From Heterobasidion occidentale (Eukaryota; Basidiomycota; Agaricomycetes; Russulales; Bondarzewiaceae), in NCBI GenBank assembly GCA_039111635.1, contig JBCAQO010000003.1, positions 1,550,001 through 1,614,000 on the forward strand: 64,000 nt of DNA, in the 5' to 3' direction. Under the pieces are notes generated by a model that ran no database searches, was not told where the DNA came from, and saw only the letters and a list, made by a program, of their open reading frames with translations. The translations under genes were made by a program, and so were the position numbers. Every line of letters starts with the position of its first letter. Within the stretch, counting starts at the first letter, position 1. Below are positions 1 through 11,572 of the stretch, in pieces.

Positions 1-204
1 GCTCGTCGCAGCAGCAGCAGCAGCAGCAGCAATACAACGCGCTCACTTATCGGTGCACCACGGCCACCCGATCGAGGCCCCCGCTCACTCACCTGCATTC
101 CGATGCGGTGCGCGGGCTACAGTGCCCACGGCCGCCCATGACGCGGCCATCAGCCCCGCATGCTAAGCACGAGCACGAGCACGAGCACTGACACTGACAC
201 TGGC

Positions 205-246
205 ATTGGCACTGACGCATTGGCACTGACGCATTGGCACTGACGC
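205..246. repeat. Minisatellite, 14-nt unit x3
   Basis: The unit ATTGGCACTGACGC is repeated three times without interruption. Degenerate GAGCAC and ACTGAC copies precede it (about 165-204). It is non-coding as far as I can tell. Confidence 0.85.
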
Positions 247-606
247 ATTGGCATTGGCGCCCGCCGCCGGCACGCACGCGTGCGCAGCGATCTAGCGAGC
301 CCCGCGCTCGAAAGGGGGTGCGCCCGCCGAGATGATCCACACCAGCGGCCAGCGCGATCCAGGACGGACGGTCGGACAGGCGGGACAGGCGGGACGCGGA
401 CAGCTCGATCAAATCGCGCGCGGCGGGGGGTGGGGTGGGGGTGACAAGTGACGCCGCCGCCGCCGCAGCTGCCGCCGGATGGGGCGGACGGCTGCGATGA
501 TCATGGCCATGGCAGGCATAATTGCCCGCGCGGCCTTATTTCCCCCGGACGAAAACGAGCCGAGCCGCGCAAAAAAAGGCTCCGCATGCAGCGTAGCGGC
601 ATCAGC

Positions 607-662
607 GTAAAAGTAGCATTGTAAAAGTAGCATTGTAAACGTAGCAGTGTAAAAGTAGCGCG
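607..662. repeat. Minisatellite, 14-nt unit x4
   Basis: Four consecutive 14-nt units are based on GTAAAAGTAGCATT. The first two are identical and the third and fourth carry substitutions. The unit is A-rich in an otherwise GC-rich setting. Confidence 0.85.
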
Positions 663-1181
663 GCACCACAACGCGATCTGCTGCAATCATGGAGCACCCG
701 TACAGTACGCGACGCGGGGCTCGCGGCCTCAGTCGACGCGCGGCGCATCATGTCATGGAGCAGCAGGGTGTTATTCGCGTACCCGGCGCCTAAGACTGCG
801 CCGAAGGAGCCCCTGTCGCCTCTCGCTGCTTCGCCCTTGGCCCTTCGCACCCTTTCGTCGAGTCGAGTCGAATCGACGAGGCAGGCCATGGTCAGGTCAA
901 GTTGGGCCTAGCTGGGGGATCTAGAGGCAGGGATCAGCGATCCCGCGTCAGTCAAGTCAGGTCGGCGTCAGGTCATGCGGCCATTACGCACGTCTCCCGG
1001 CGGTCGCGCGTCCGCCCGGCGCGAAGATCTCGCGGGCACGGGCGCGGGCGCGGGCGCTTTGCGCAGGCGTGCACTTCGCCGGACGGATGCAAATGCGGGC
1101 AAATGAAGCGGCCTGTTGGGCAGCTATTCGCCGGCGCACAAACTCATTTCTGAGACGTCGGACGATACGAGAGTGCGTGCA

Positions 1182-1207
1182 TGTGTGTGTGTGTGTGTGT
1201 GTGTGTG
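1182..1207. repeat. TG dinucleotide microsatellite
   Basis: About 13 TG units lie in intergenic sequence downstream of the GATA gene. Confidence 0.9.
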
Positions 1208-1718
1208 CGTGCGCATTCTATGCGTCGGCGTGAAATTCAATCGCTGGCGTTTGTAATTCTACATTACATGAGCTAAGTAACAACGACAGGTGAGGGCCAT
1301 GGGGCGTGGTGGGTGTATAAACGAGGGCGTCCAAAAGAGCAAAGGGAAAACAAGCAACGGGAGCGTCGAAGGTGGCAAGAAATAAAATAAATCAAAGTCG
1401 AAGCACACGATGGCCGAGCACAGACATGGGGAATGCAGAGGGGGAGAGAGAGATAGAGAGACGGGAGAGAGAGAGAAAGTGATACAAATGCCATGGGAGT
1501 TACACGATGAGGAACCGAAACGCCGCTTCGAGCCCAGGCGGAACGACGTTCCAAAAGCCATGCGAGGGGGGAAAAATAAGAGGCGGGGTGAGACAGACAT
1601 TTTGGGACTAATAAATAAATAAAAAAAGACGAGCGGGGCAGGGGATATCAATAAAACGACCATCCAGCTATACGCAAGAAAAATGAGAAGAAATGCACAA
1701 AAAAGGAGGCGGTGGACT

Positions 1719-3272
1719 TCAGGCCTTGACGGCCTTCCCGTCCGCAAAGGGAACGCTCTGCCATCCTGCGATGTCAGACATCGACTGCGAGCCCAAGGCT
1801 TCGACGGGCAGCGACGATCGCCGTTGCGCGTCCCCATCCACGGAAGCTGGTGAACCATAGTCAGGGGCGGTGGCGGACTTGCGCGGGGAATTCCGGCCAG
1901 ACTGGAAAGAAGCAATGTCCGATAGCGGAGCGTTCGGGAGACGGATGCCGCCGTCCCGGGGCCCGAGTGGAGGAGACTGCGAGGTGCGCCGTTCCAATGG
2001 CAGGGAGAAGCTGGTGGTCGCTGGCGAGTTGTAAGAGGATGGGGGGGCTGAGCCGGACGAAGAGTAGACAGAGACTGTGCGTAAGGATGAGGTATGAGCG
2101 CTATTCTTCGTCACAAGTATGACATAAAACTTACCAGAGTCGTCCCAATCGCTGCTGGAGTGCACTGAAGACGTCGAAGACACCGAAGCTCTCCGCGACA
2201 TCACCATGTCACCGTCGGGCTCCTTCTTGACCAAGGACGCAGCCTTGGCAGCAGGGGAACCCGCAGCACCCTTGGCCTGCTTCCGCGACTTGTTGCCCGT
2301 CCGCAGCTCATCGAAGCGAAGCGGACGCGGCCGCAAGTGCGTGCGCTCGTAGAGACCACACTTGTTGCAGACGATCTTGCCGGGGTTGAGCGTCGAGCGC
2401 CGCCAGCTGGGAGGCTCCGTCTGCGAGCAATTGAAGCACCGACGGCGTAAATACTGGGTCTCTTTCGAGGCAGCGTCGTCTGTATGTTGAACGGGAAGAC
2501 CGGTGTGAGGGGAGAGATAGGAGATGGGGTGCATGGAGCCCGAAGAAGGGGGGCGGTAGAGACAAGTTTGGGACGGGACGATGACGGGAGCGGTTTCCTC
2601 CATTTTGATATGGTGGTCCATTCTGTCGAACTCGTGGTAGGAGGAAGCGGGGGAGGAGGAGAGGGAGGCAGAGAGGTCTATGCGGTTGGAGAGGTCGGGA
2701 CCGAGGGAGATGAGCTGGGGAGAGTGGGACATGATGGGTAGAGGCTCGCCGTAGAGGGTATCGGTGCGGGACGCGAAGGGGCCGAGCATGGGCTCGCTGT
2801 CATGGGTAATAAAGTGGGGGGAGGGGTATTGGACCGAGTCCTCGCGGTCCTGCCTGACGTAGGGATAGGTGGCGCGACGAAGGGAGGACTGGTCGTGGTG
2901 GAACGCGTCGACGCGTTGGGAGGAGTGCCAGTCAGCGGGGAGGAGGGACTGCTGGGGGACGAAGGAGTCCTGATGGATAGCGTGTTCGGAGGCGAGGTCG
3001 TGATCATAGAGTTCCTGGAGGAGGGACCCGCGGGAGGCATTAAAGGGGAGAGACTGGTTGTGGACGGCCTGCCAGATGGAGACGTTCTCGGGAGCGACTG
3101 TGTGGTCGTCGGAGACGGAGTCGAAGATGTTGTGTACGGGCTCCATCTCGAGCTTGAAGTGGTGGTGGTCTGGGGCTGCAAAGGCTGCGAGGGAGTCTGC
3201 GCGGGGGGAGGGCGTGCGGGGAGTGGATGCGTCGGAGTAGGGGGTGTACGCGTCGAAGTGGAATGCGTCCAT
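1719..3272 (-). CDS. GATA-type zinc-finger transcription factor
   Basis: This is a nuclear DNA-binding regulator. The model is 497 residues after removing one 60-nt intron (2075-2134, GTAAGT...GCACAG). That intron is a multiple of three and has no stop, so unspliced RNA would encode 517 residues. The single GATA finger spans residues 279-305: Cys279, Cys282, Cys302, Cys305, with WRRS and CNKCGLYERTH characteristic of the family. The spacing is C-X2-C-X19-C-X2-C, whereas fungal GATA loops are normally 17 or 18 residues. A basic stretch follows the finger, including a KSRKQAKG segment. The N-terminal half is acidic and Ser/Pro/His-rich; the tail is Ser/Pro-rich and probably disordered. The start is the first ATG of the ORF and gives a typical N-terminus; a TATATA lies about 40 bp upstream. 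I cannot assign the regulon; nitrogen control, iron, light and fruiting roles are all known for fungal GATA factors. Confidence 0.88.
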   Translation of the reverse strand: MDAFHFDAYTPYSDASTPRTPSPRADSLAAFAAPDHHHFKLEMEPVHNIFDSVSDDHTVAPENVSIWQAVHNQSLPFNASRGSLLQELYDHDLASEHAIHQDSFVPQQSLLPADWHSSQRVDAFHHDQSSLRRATYPYVRQDREDSVQYPSPHFITHDSEPMLGPFASRTDTLYGEPLPIMSHSPQLISLGPDLSNRIDLSASLSSSPASSYHEFDRMDHHIKMEETAPVIVPSQTCLYRPPSSGSMHPISYLSPHTGLPVQHTDDAASKETQYLRRRCFNCSQTEPPSWRRSTLNPGKIVCNKCGLYERTHLRPRPLRFDELRTGNKSRKQAKGAAGSPAAKAASLVKKEPDGDMVMSRRASVSSTSSVHSSSDWDDSGKFYVILVTKNSAHTSSLRTVSVYSSSGSAPPSSYNSPATTSFSLPLERRTSQSPPLGPRDGGIRLPNAPLSDIASFQSGRNSPRKSATAPDYGSPASVDGDAQRRSSLPVEALGSQSMSDIAGWQSVPFADGKAVKA

Positions 3273-3310
3273 TGGGGAGAATCGGTGCGGGGGTTGGTGG
3301 GGGGGATGAG

Positions 3311-3318
3311 ATTATATA
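3311..3318 (-). promoter_or_regulatory. TATA-like element of the GATA gene
   Basis: On the reverse strand this reads GCTATATAAT, about 40-45 bp upstream of the GATA-factor ATG. The distance suits a TATA box only if the 5' UTR is very short or the true start is further in. No transcript data are available. Confidence 0.35.
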
Positions 3319-3784
3319 GCAATGGGCATGAAGGTGCGTCGACGACGGAGGCGGACGACGGAGCACGGACTGGAGGAGGATGCGGAGGGAAGCGAGGCGG
3401 AGGGACGTCTGGAATGGGAGGAAGCAGCCATCGTTTTGAAGCAGAACCTCAGGGTCCTTCGCATAAACCTGTGCACCGGTCCCCCCCTTCGGGCCTAGCG
3501 TCCCACGCTTGTTGCAATCACCGCCAGCGTGGCTCCACCCGCCCCTCGGCGCCCTGTCGTCCGTCACAGTCACGCCCAGTCACGTCCCACCAAGCAGTGC
3601 CCATCTCAGCTCGCCGGACTTTGCCTTACCAACCCCGACAGGCCCCCTTTCTCATGGGAATCGAACCACGAGGAACAGCCCGTCCCCTCGGCCACCTCAG
3701 CTCGCGTCTCACCTTCAATCGGCACCCTCCTCCCGCTCCGACTCCTGCGCGCTCGTCCTCCACTCCGACCTCTCCTTATCCTAC

Positions 3785-3820
3785 CACACACACACACACA
3801 CACTCTCTCTCTCTCTCTCC
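3785..3820. repeat. CA then CT dinucleotide microsatellite
   Basis: About nine CA units are followed directly by about nine CT units, in the upstream region of the reverse-strand GATA gene. Confidence 0.9.
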
Positions 3821-6800
3821 CGCTCCTCCTCCTCCCCGTCCTGCCGTCATCAATATACTCACCCCCTCCCACCTCCGGCCCCCACGACTCCATCTCCGTC
3901 TCCCATCCCCGTCAGCTCCAGCGCTCGTTTTCGCTAACCACCTACCCCGCTCGCCACCAATTGCGATCTCCAGAAGCCTCGCCCGTCCGCTAGCCGTCCT
4001 ATTGTTCTCGCTGCTTCCCTTCACGTGCCCCCCCTTCTAACTCAAATCTCGCCTACGATACGAACCCGTCCGCGCTTCTTCCCCTGGTCGCGTAGTCGCT
4101 TTTAATTACCTTACGCTCCACCCTCCCCAATTCGTATTCACAATACCGTCACTCAATAAACAAAAATATATAACATAAAATAAAACTCAGCGCCCCGCGC
4201 ATCCGCCGTATTGCACACCCAGACCCGCACCCCAGCTCCCCTCCCCCAGAGCCTCTGACTCACCCCTCCCTGTCTTCCCTCGCGTCCCTTTTGTTTGAAT
4301 CGAAGCCCATTCCGCGCCATACGTACGCAGCCGAGTGGCGCGCACGCACGCGCCCGCGCGGCGAATGAGCGACATGACCAGGCACCGGTCTACGCCGCTG
4401 CACCCCGCAGGTGGAACACCCCGCTCGCGATAACTCTCGTCGAAATGGAAGCCCGAGTGCATACATCATCCATACGCGCCCACCGCCCACCGCCCACTAC
4501 CGCCCACCGCCCGCGCGCGGCTTCTAACCAGCATCGCAGCGTCATAGGCGCCGTGCCGTCCAGCCGCCGAGCCAGCCGCGGTCCCATTTCCCCCTCGGTC
4601 GCCCTCCTCTGGTTTAGCCTTCTGCACCTCGCCTGGAATGCTCCACGTCCACGATGCCGCATGCACCGCGCTGCGCCCAACGCCCCACGCCCGAGGCCTA
4701 CACCTTGGGCGCCAACTTTAAAAATGCAACGACGCTACGCCGCGCACCCACCCACTGTCTGTTGATTCACGCCGGAAATAGCTCGGGTTCGTCTGTTGAC
4801 TCCTGTTCCTGCGAGAGAAACAAGCCACGAAGGAAAGAAGCGAGGAAGACGGCTAGAGCGAGCACGATGGTTCCGGTGGCTACAACAGGCAGTCCGGTAA
4901 GTATCACAGTCCACTACCACAAGCCTCGTACTGCCTGCGGCACAGCAACCTCGATCGCCTTCCATGCATCCGAGTCGTCGTCTTCACAGCACTCGATTCA
5001 TACACCTCATATCTGCATCCTCCACGCGCCCCGCGCGAAGCGTCATCGATCCGCAGACTGGGCATGTAGCCGCCCGCCACGCACGAGCTCCCGTATCGCT
5101 GATGGACTTGGGCGTGTGCAGACGCCCCCGGCCGGGAGAACGACGGCGATGCACGAAACCATGTCTGGTTCGCGGGTTCTCGAGCGCTCGCCAGATACTG
5201 GACGTCAGCCAGACGGTGGAACTGGGACCCTCCAAGCGGCAGAAACACAAGCGAGACCAGGTTCCATGGGCGTCTGGCGCCCAATCTTAGTGGCCCCCAC
5301 TGCCAGCCGACACCCCCATAGCAAGCACAGCGTACACACGCACTCCGGCGCTTGGCGAGCGCCCGGCTAGCTAGATTAACGCCGGGACACTTGAGATCCG
5401 ACGACGCGAAGCCAGACGCCCCCGAAGCGAGCGCAAGTGTCCAGCGGTGCCAGAATCAGCTCGGAGCAAAAGCGAGAAGGGATTCGGGAAGCCTTGCGAG
5501 GAAGGAGGGGGCGGTATGGTGGAGACAGTGGAGATGTGCTGAGTTTTTGGCCCACTGCAGATGGTGCACTGCACTCGGGCGCTGCGGGCGCTGTCACGAT
5601 CCTGTGTCTGTCCTTGTCAGTAGACATCACGGTCAGCGGCGTGCGGCAGTAACCACTCACGTTTCACGGGGTGGCCGGTCGCCTTGGAGGATCCTGCCTG
5701 GGGAACGCGCAGCGCTCGCGCACGGCAGGTGCACTCCGATCCGACTTTGAGAGCGCCATCGATTCTTGGAATTCCTGTCCGCGTCGGACACTTCCAGACA
5801 CGTTTGCACCTGTCCAGTGAATTTGCAGTGGTCGCGGGAAGCACGCCCGGTCAGACGATCTGCGCGCATTCTGCGTTCCTGCTGGCTCCACCACAACGCA
5901 GGTGCGCGACTGGTAGCCATGGCCCGATCCGTGTCGGACACCCGTCCGGATTGAGCATGAGCATGCAAGAGTGCCTCATCGCGCCCGTCAAGGTCGTCGA
6001 TTGCTCCGACGCGAGTGACCATGGGAGTCTGTGCGGCGATCGACACGTCGCTATCTTCAGTGTGAAAACAAGAATTGCTCCAGAAGACGGGTGAAGACGG
6101 GACACGAGGGGGGCGGACACGTCGATATCGCAGGCTGCAGGTACCGCGGCGCGGCGCGGATCCGGAAGACCTATCTGAACGGGCCGCCCCACTGCCGCTT
6201 CCAGTCGACCGGTTCGCGATCTACTAGTCAACACGTAGCGCCGCACGACGCGCTAAGAGCACTCCGTTCAGCGAGCTAGTACGCCGCGGGCATTGAACGA
6301 CTCGTCAGGCGACGACGACGACGATGTCATGGATCTCTGTACAGTCAACAACCGAGTGCGTATAGCTCAAACGACGGGTGCAAATGCGTTATCGCATGAC
6401 ACGACATAAACAAAGCACAAATATGAGATTGCAGAAAAGAAGAAAAGAAAAAAAGGAAACAGAATTTTCGACGGAGGGGGATCGAGATCGCCATCGGCGC
6501 TTTATCTCGGCAACATGGATCGGGATTTGGTCCTCGCTCGGGTCGGCAGATTCATTGCCAGAGGGCCCGACGCGACAGCGGGCGGGGCGCCACAACGTCT
6601 CGCACGTGATGCTCAAAGAAAATCGGCGTGACACGTGTGACGTACCTGCCCGTCCCCCCCTGCTAGTAGCCTCCCTGTCTGTAGACCTGCCTGAACATCC
6701 GAGAGCTTGTGGGGCACTCAATCGTGGAGCCGCTCATTGAGAGTCTGGATAGACGGCAGCTGTATGAAAGGTGTCGGGAGTGATTTGTCACCGACGGCAC

Positions 6801-8910
6801 CACGACGACGACAAGAGCAGGGCGCAACAGATCGACAGGCAGCTCAGCGATTCGAGGCAATCGCAACGACGAACGTGGTAAGAGCAAAAAAGTCGGGGTG
6901 CGAATGCGGCTCGGCAGCGCCACAGCGGAGCCCGAAGATTGTCCGCGCGCCGAGCCGGGATCCGCTTGTCGACGGTCGTCCGGGCTTCAAGGGAAATATT
7001 CGGGTGTCCGCCAATTTGTCAAGCTGAAATGCAGCGTCGACGAACCGAAGGAGCCCAGCGAGATGCCCATCAGTCCATATGCAATGTTTACGCCAAGGGC
7101 TACGTGCTTGTATTTTCGAGCGTCGAAAGCGCCCACCGGAGACTAATATCCTGGCGGCCGCCCCTCCATTGCATTCGCGCCGCCGGGATGTCCAATGCGG
7201 TACGACGGGTATACCGGGCACAGAGCACGCTTTCGCGTCTGGGGCAACCTACTGGCAACAGGCTTCGAGGACCTCCATGCTATAGAGTAAGTTACAGACT
7301 GCTGTGACGCGGATCGCGCACCCCGTCTTAAACGCCGTAAAGGGCTATAAAAATGCCCTGTGGGGCGCCCGTACCACCAGGAGCCAGGGACCGCCAGCTA
7401 GCGGGAGATGTGCTAGACAAGTTCTAGCAAACTCAATCCTTACGTTTCAGGGTGTCCTATCTGCGAGGCCCCCACCCCCCTGCGAGTTGCCGGAAATCGC
7501 ACACTTTGCCCAACTGCAGCGCAAGAGCGCTGAAGCTGCGCCCATACAATCTGTGTGGAGATATACTTATCCTCGAATGGGAGCCCCAAGGGTCGCAATG
7601 GCTCTGTGATTGGCCGTCTCTATTCCCACTTACGCTACTATACCGCGACCGGTCTCTGTCATGACGTGGTCAGTATCGCTATGCAATGAAACGCTCCCTT
7701 CCTGGATTTCCACAGATTTCCACTCAACCCGAAGATCGAGGTGTTGACTCTATTATCTGGTAAGACGCACTAACCTATCGCGATATGCCTAGTCTCTGAC
7801 CTCACGATTTTCAATGCCTTTGTACATCTGGAGCTTCATGCTGCTTCTCGCCCCTCGCGAAGGCTCAATCGAGTGTTAGTAGCCTCATTCTGGATGCGAG
7901 AGCCTGTGGTGAGGCTGCACCTCATATAGCCTTGCATGGCGCATACGGCGGAAGTTCTCACGCCAATAGAGCGATAAACGTGCCCATATGCCAGAGCTGC
8001 AAGATGAACGAGTCCCGCCATGTGATGCCGACGCCTGTTGCATTTTCATCAAACGGAGGATTACGGCGTACATATACGCACGGCCACCCAGAGCTTCCAT
8101 TACAAAACAACAAGTCCATCTTACCGCGCTCGAGAGCCTGGCTTCGGGCCCCATCTCTCAAGACTTCTCTCTAAATGAGCCGGACCCGGGCCCGCAACAC
8201 CCCTTTGTAACGTTGGCCTGAATACCGCCGGGCAGCGATAGAAGGCATGGAAGTCGGGCCAGAGTCACCTTGGCTTTGCAAGCCTCGGAGCCTGGGATCT
8301 CGGACGCACGCCTGCAGATGGCGATCTCCATGGCCACACCACACCGACACTGACACACACAAGCGCACACAGACCATGTCTTCCCATCTTCCTGTGGCTG
8401 GTGATCTCAGGACGCAGTGCGTTTGATCCGTCGTGCCGATGCCCCCTCGTCCAATGTCGGCGCGGCGGAGTTGCGCCGTCGGCCTTCAGATGGCATCAAG
8501 AGCTATCAAAGGTACCTCCACTGGTTTCAAAGTGCCGCTTCGCGTTCATTTACTCGTTTAATTTTGCGCTCCGTTCCGTCTCGATTGCGACGTTGATGAG
8601 CCGTTGATGTCCATCGCTGAGTGGGAATGCGACGCCAGCATTCGCTGACAGGACTCCATCACCATCATCGGCATGCGCGCGCCGTCCGTCCCTTCACCGC
8701 CTTCTTTTTGGTGGAGCTGAAATCTGGCATCTCCAATTCGGTTACTTAAATCCTGCTTCCACAGAACGAATTCAAGAAACCGCGATCCATTCCGATCGGT
8801 CGATGCATACCAGAACGTGGACGCAGGACTGCCCAGGATTGGTCCTGGCATTACTCATTCGCTGGTACACGATATGCTTGCGGTGCGAGTCGGATCGAAG
8901 CGCTGGAGGC

Positions 8911-8950
8911 AGGGACCAAGTGGAGGGACCAGGAGGGACCTTGAGGGACC
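8911..8950. repeat. Short AGGGACC direct repeat x4
   Basis: AGGGACC occurs at 8911, 8924, 8934 and 8944, the last three at an exact 10-bp period, about one helical turn. It lies in the gene desert with no neighbouring gene that would explain it. Confidence 0.6.
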
Positions 8951-9841
8951 GCTTGTTGATTTTCCCTCCTTCATCGATCATCCCCTTCGTGCGGGCTTAT
9001 TGCTTTCACTGCTCAGCGATATGTGAGAGTGCGTGTATTATAGTACTGCTCATAAGTGCATCAAAGTTGCCATCACGATCTTCAGCCAATGCGGTCCAAC
9101 AGCCTCCGAACGCGTCAGCCTAGACTCGAGGGCCCGTTCTGGCCACACATCAAGATGGTCCTGCGAATCCTTACTGATGCTCTCCGACGTTGGAGCAATA
9201 GAAAACCCCCAAATAATCGTGCTATTTTCTGGACGGAAGGCGACAAATTACGCGGGAGAACCGCCTTCCCAAAGTACATGTGTACGTACGCAAGCCGTAC
9301 GCAATCGCACAACAGTCCAATCGCATGATGGAATAGGGACCAGTGCCTCTCCTGGAAAGTCCGATACCACCGTGGAGGTACCGCGTTGGTCGCACGTCCA
9401 GGGGCTTTGCACACGGCAGAAAGAGGACAGCGATGTCCGCTGACGGGCAAGCGTTCGACTAAGTTTGGGTGCCGCGCTTCGGGCAGGCGCAGACATCGCG
9501 GAGGTCCCAAGTCAAAATGACGTCTTCGGGCATCTGGACAGAGGAAGAATGTAGGAGGGACAGGCGAGGGAAAGGAGGTGACATGAAGCACTTGACGGGA
9601 GCGCGCACGAAGGGCTACGAAGGGCCGCTGTGAGAACGGGACACCTAGATCTTCGCAGGCAGGACGCAGATTCAGTGGACGAGGAGCAGATCTGGGCTAC
9701 GGACAGCTGTCAAACGGCTTGGGAACCTCCTGATACGTCCTTACGAGAAACCGCGGCTGGCGACGACGGCAGCCCGCGATCGAGCGCGCTACGGTCACCA
9801 GAAGGACCCCTGAAAACCACCTGGGATGTTAATACCTGGAT

Positions 9842-10605
9842 CCGGCGTAAAACCGGCGCGTCAGCGCCGAGCTCCGAGGGCTTTTCCGGCGTCGAACGGC
9901 ACATTTGGACGATCATGTTCGATCTTTTGCCCGGCGTGAAGCCCTCCATTGCTAGGAGGTCCGATGCTTATCCGGCGTCGACCCAGAGGGTCCACGGCTG
10001 GGCAGATGAAGCCACATTGATCTCTGCTATGTCGAATGTCGCAGCTGAGATATACGAGCCAATGTTAGCAGGAACTCGGCACACTACTAAGTATTTCCGC
10101 ATTGTCCCTGCTACGTCTCCATTGATGCCGCACGCTGTGACGCTCCATGCTTTGCTGCCGTCACATACATTCCTTATCATGCTAACTTATCCTATTTGGA
10201 TTCAAGGTGCTTCTATAGCACTCGCGGTTGGGGATAGCCACTATCTGGAAGCACTCACAGGCAGGGAAAAGGACTTCGAAGTGCAATCAAGGTGATTGTT
10301 GGCCGCAAACGGAATATCGAAGAGGTCTTGGATGATGAGGATGATTGACATGGCCTTGTAATTCACATTATCATGCTTTTTTCGAATGCTGTTGACTCTC
10401 CTTACGAGTTTATTACTTTTATTACAATGCTCAAGCTTTCATTTTGTGCTCAAAGACATGCCATAGAACATATTTCTATTTTTCCGGAATTTTTTGCGAT
10501 TTTTAGAGGTTCGAGGCCGATTCCGGCGTGAAACGACCTGCTGACTGAGGTCCGATCCCATTTCCGGCGTGAACCGGACCAGTAGAGGACCTGCTGTCCC
10601 GGCGT
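9842..10605. repeat. Spaced CCGGCGT motif array
   Basis: CCGGCGT occurs at 9842, 9886, 9931, 9972, 10523, 10564 and 10599, usually preceded by T or TT and followed by GAA or CGA. Within the two clusters the start-to-start spacing is 44, 45, 41 and then 41, 35. The sequence between copies is not conserved by eye. This could be a cluster of binding sites or a remnant of an old tandem repeat. I cannot tell which. Confidence 0.55.
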
Positions 10606-11572
10606 CGACGACCGCCTCCGGACACGAACATCTCAGGTGGTTGTCAGGGGTCCTTCACCAGACCGTGGCCAGACGCTGCGTCCAGTTCCAGCCATTGACC
10701 CTTCGCCCGGCAGCGGTTCCTCTCACGTCATTGGCACGCGCTTGACGGTGTCGTGCCGTGTCTGAAGCCGGCGCACATGTCCACGGATGTCCATGCGTGA
10801 ACGTCGGCGGCAACAACGAGGTAATTCAAACTCGACAACTCGAATTGCACCTGCGAAGGACGAGTATTTTCAGACATGGCCGAACGGTCGGAGCATTGGA
10901 CACTCGCCGCCCCGGACGCAGCCGTGGAGGACACGTACTCAGAGGTCACCAGAGGTGACCGGGCAAGGGATAGCGGGTTCCTTCGAGGGGGCATTCGCTC
11001 GCCTGCAGGATTGGGACTGGTAGAGATGGAGGTATGTCCAAGTGTGAGTTGCGCGGCTCGCACCCAAAAGAGCCAAGTGCCTTCCGATCGGACAGAGTTT
11101 GACACGGTGGTGACGACCATGTGGAAGGTCCGAACAGGGTGCACAAGCACTGACATGGGGGAGAGGCTGAAATGGGCGCAGACGCACCTCATCGTAGGTA
11201 GAATCTGCGCCGGCGAGCGTTGGTGACGAGGGCGGTGCATGTGAATACAGCCCCTGTATATGGGATGGATACGGAAATGACAGAACTCGAACAGACGGTC
11301 CGAATAAGAGCAGAGCGGAGAGCTATGTGTAAATGTTGCTTTTGGCAGGAGTCGAGAAGGGGTAAGAATGCGCTGGTCCAGGACACGATCGGGGTTGTGT
11401 GCGATGCTGTATCGCAGGATGGGTGAGATGGGCGGGGAGGGTAAGGGCAGGGGCAGCAGGGAGCAGGGAGTTGCTGTGGCGCGGGACTGAGGTGCGCGGT
11501 GGGGACCCGTGCCATCGTGTCGACAACTCCCTTCTCAGGCTCAGCCTGCGAGTGGCCCGCCGCCTCGCAATC

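Larger units (their letters stand above)
1..1718. other. Gene-free flank rich in simple repeats
   Basis: No ORF here resembles a protein family I recognise. The stretch holds a short CAG run (about 10-30), a GAGCAC run followed by three 14-nt units (205-246), four 14-nt units (607-662), a TG run (1182-1207) and a GA-rich tract (about 1438-1475). The last 450 bases lie directly downstream of the reverse-strand GATA gene and probably include its 3' UTR. The longest ORFs here read straight through the repeats, which explains their Cys/Gln or Arg-rich translations, so I do not call genes. Confidence 0.6.
3273..11572. other. About 8.3 kb gene desert
   Basis: I read this stretch on both strands and found no domain, splice pattern or homology I recognise. 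ORFs are short and overlap in many frames, as expected in GC-rich non-coding DNA. The longest is 9630-10295 (+; 221 codons); it has no family resemblance, starts at an arbitrary ATG and contains four copies of the CCGGCGT motif. The first 800 bases are probably promoter and 5' UTR of the GATA gene and carry a CA/CT microsatellite. The rest could hold non-coding RNAs, decayed mobile elements or lineage-specific genes that I cannot see. No terminal repeats, transposase or reverse transcriptase motifs were seen. Confidence 0.5.

Noticed and set aside
1259..1915. Hydrophobic 218-codon reverse-strand ORF overlapping the end of the GATA gene
   Set aside because: It overlaps the GATA coding region in another frame, and its hydrophobic look comes from a GA-rich tract read as Ser/Leu codons.
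9630..10295. 221-codon + strand ORF, the longest in the 4-11 kb desert
   Set aside because: No resemblance to any family, no splice context, and it contains four copies of the CCGGCGT motif, which is better read as a DNA-level feature.
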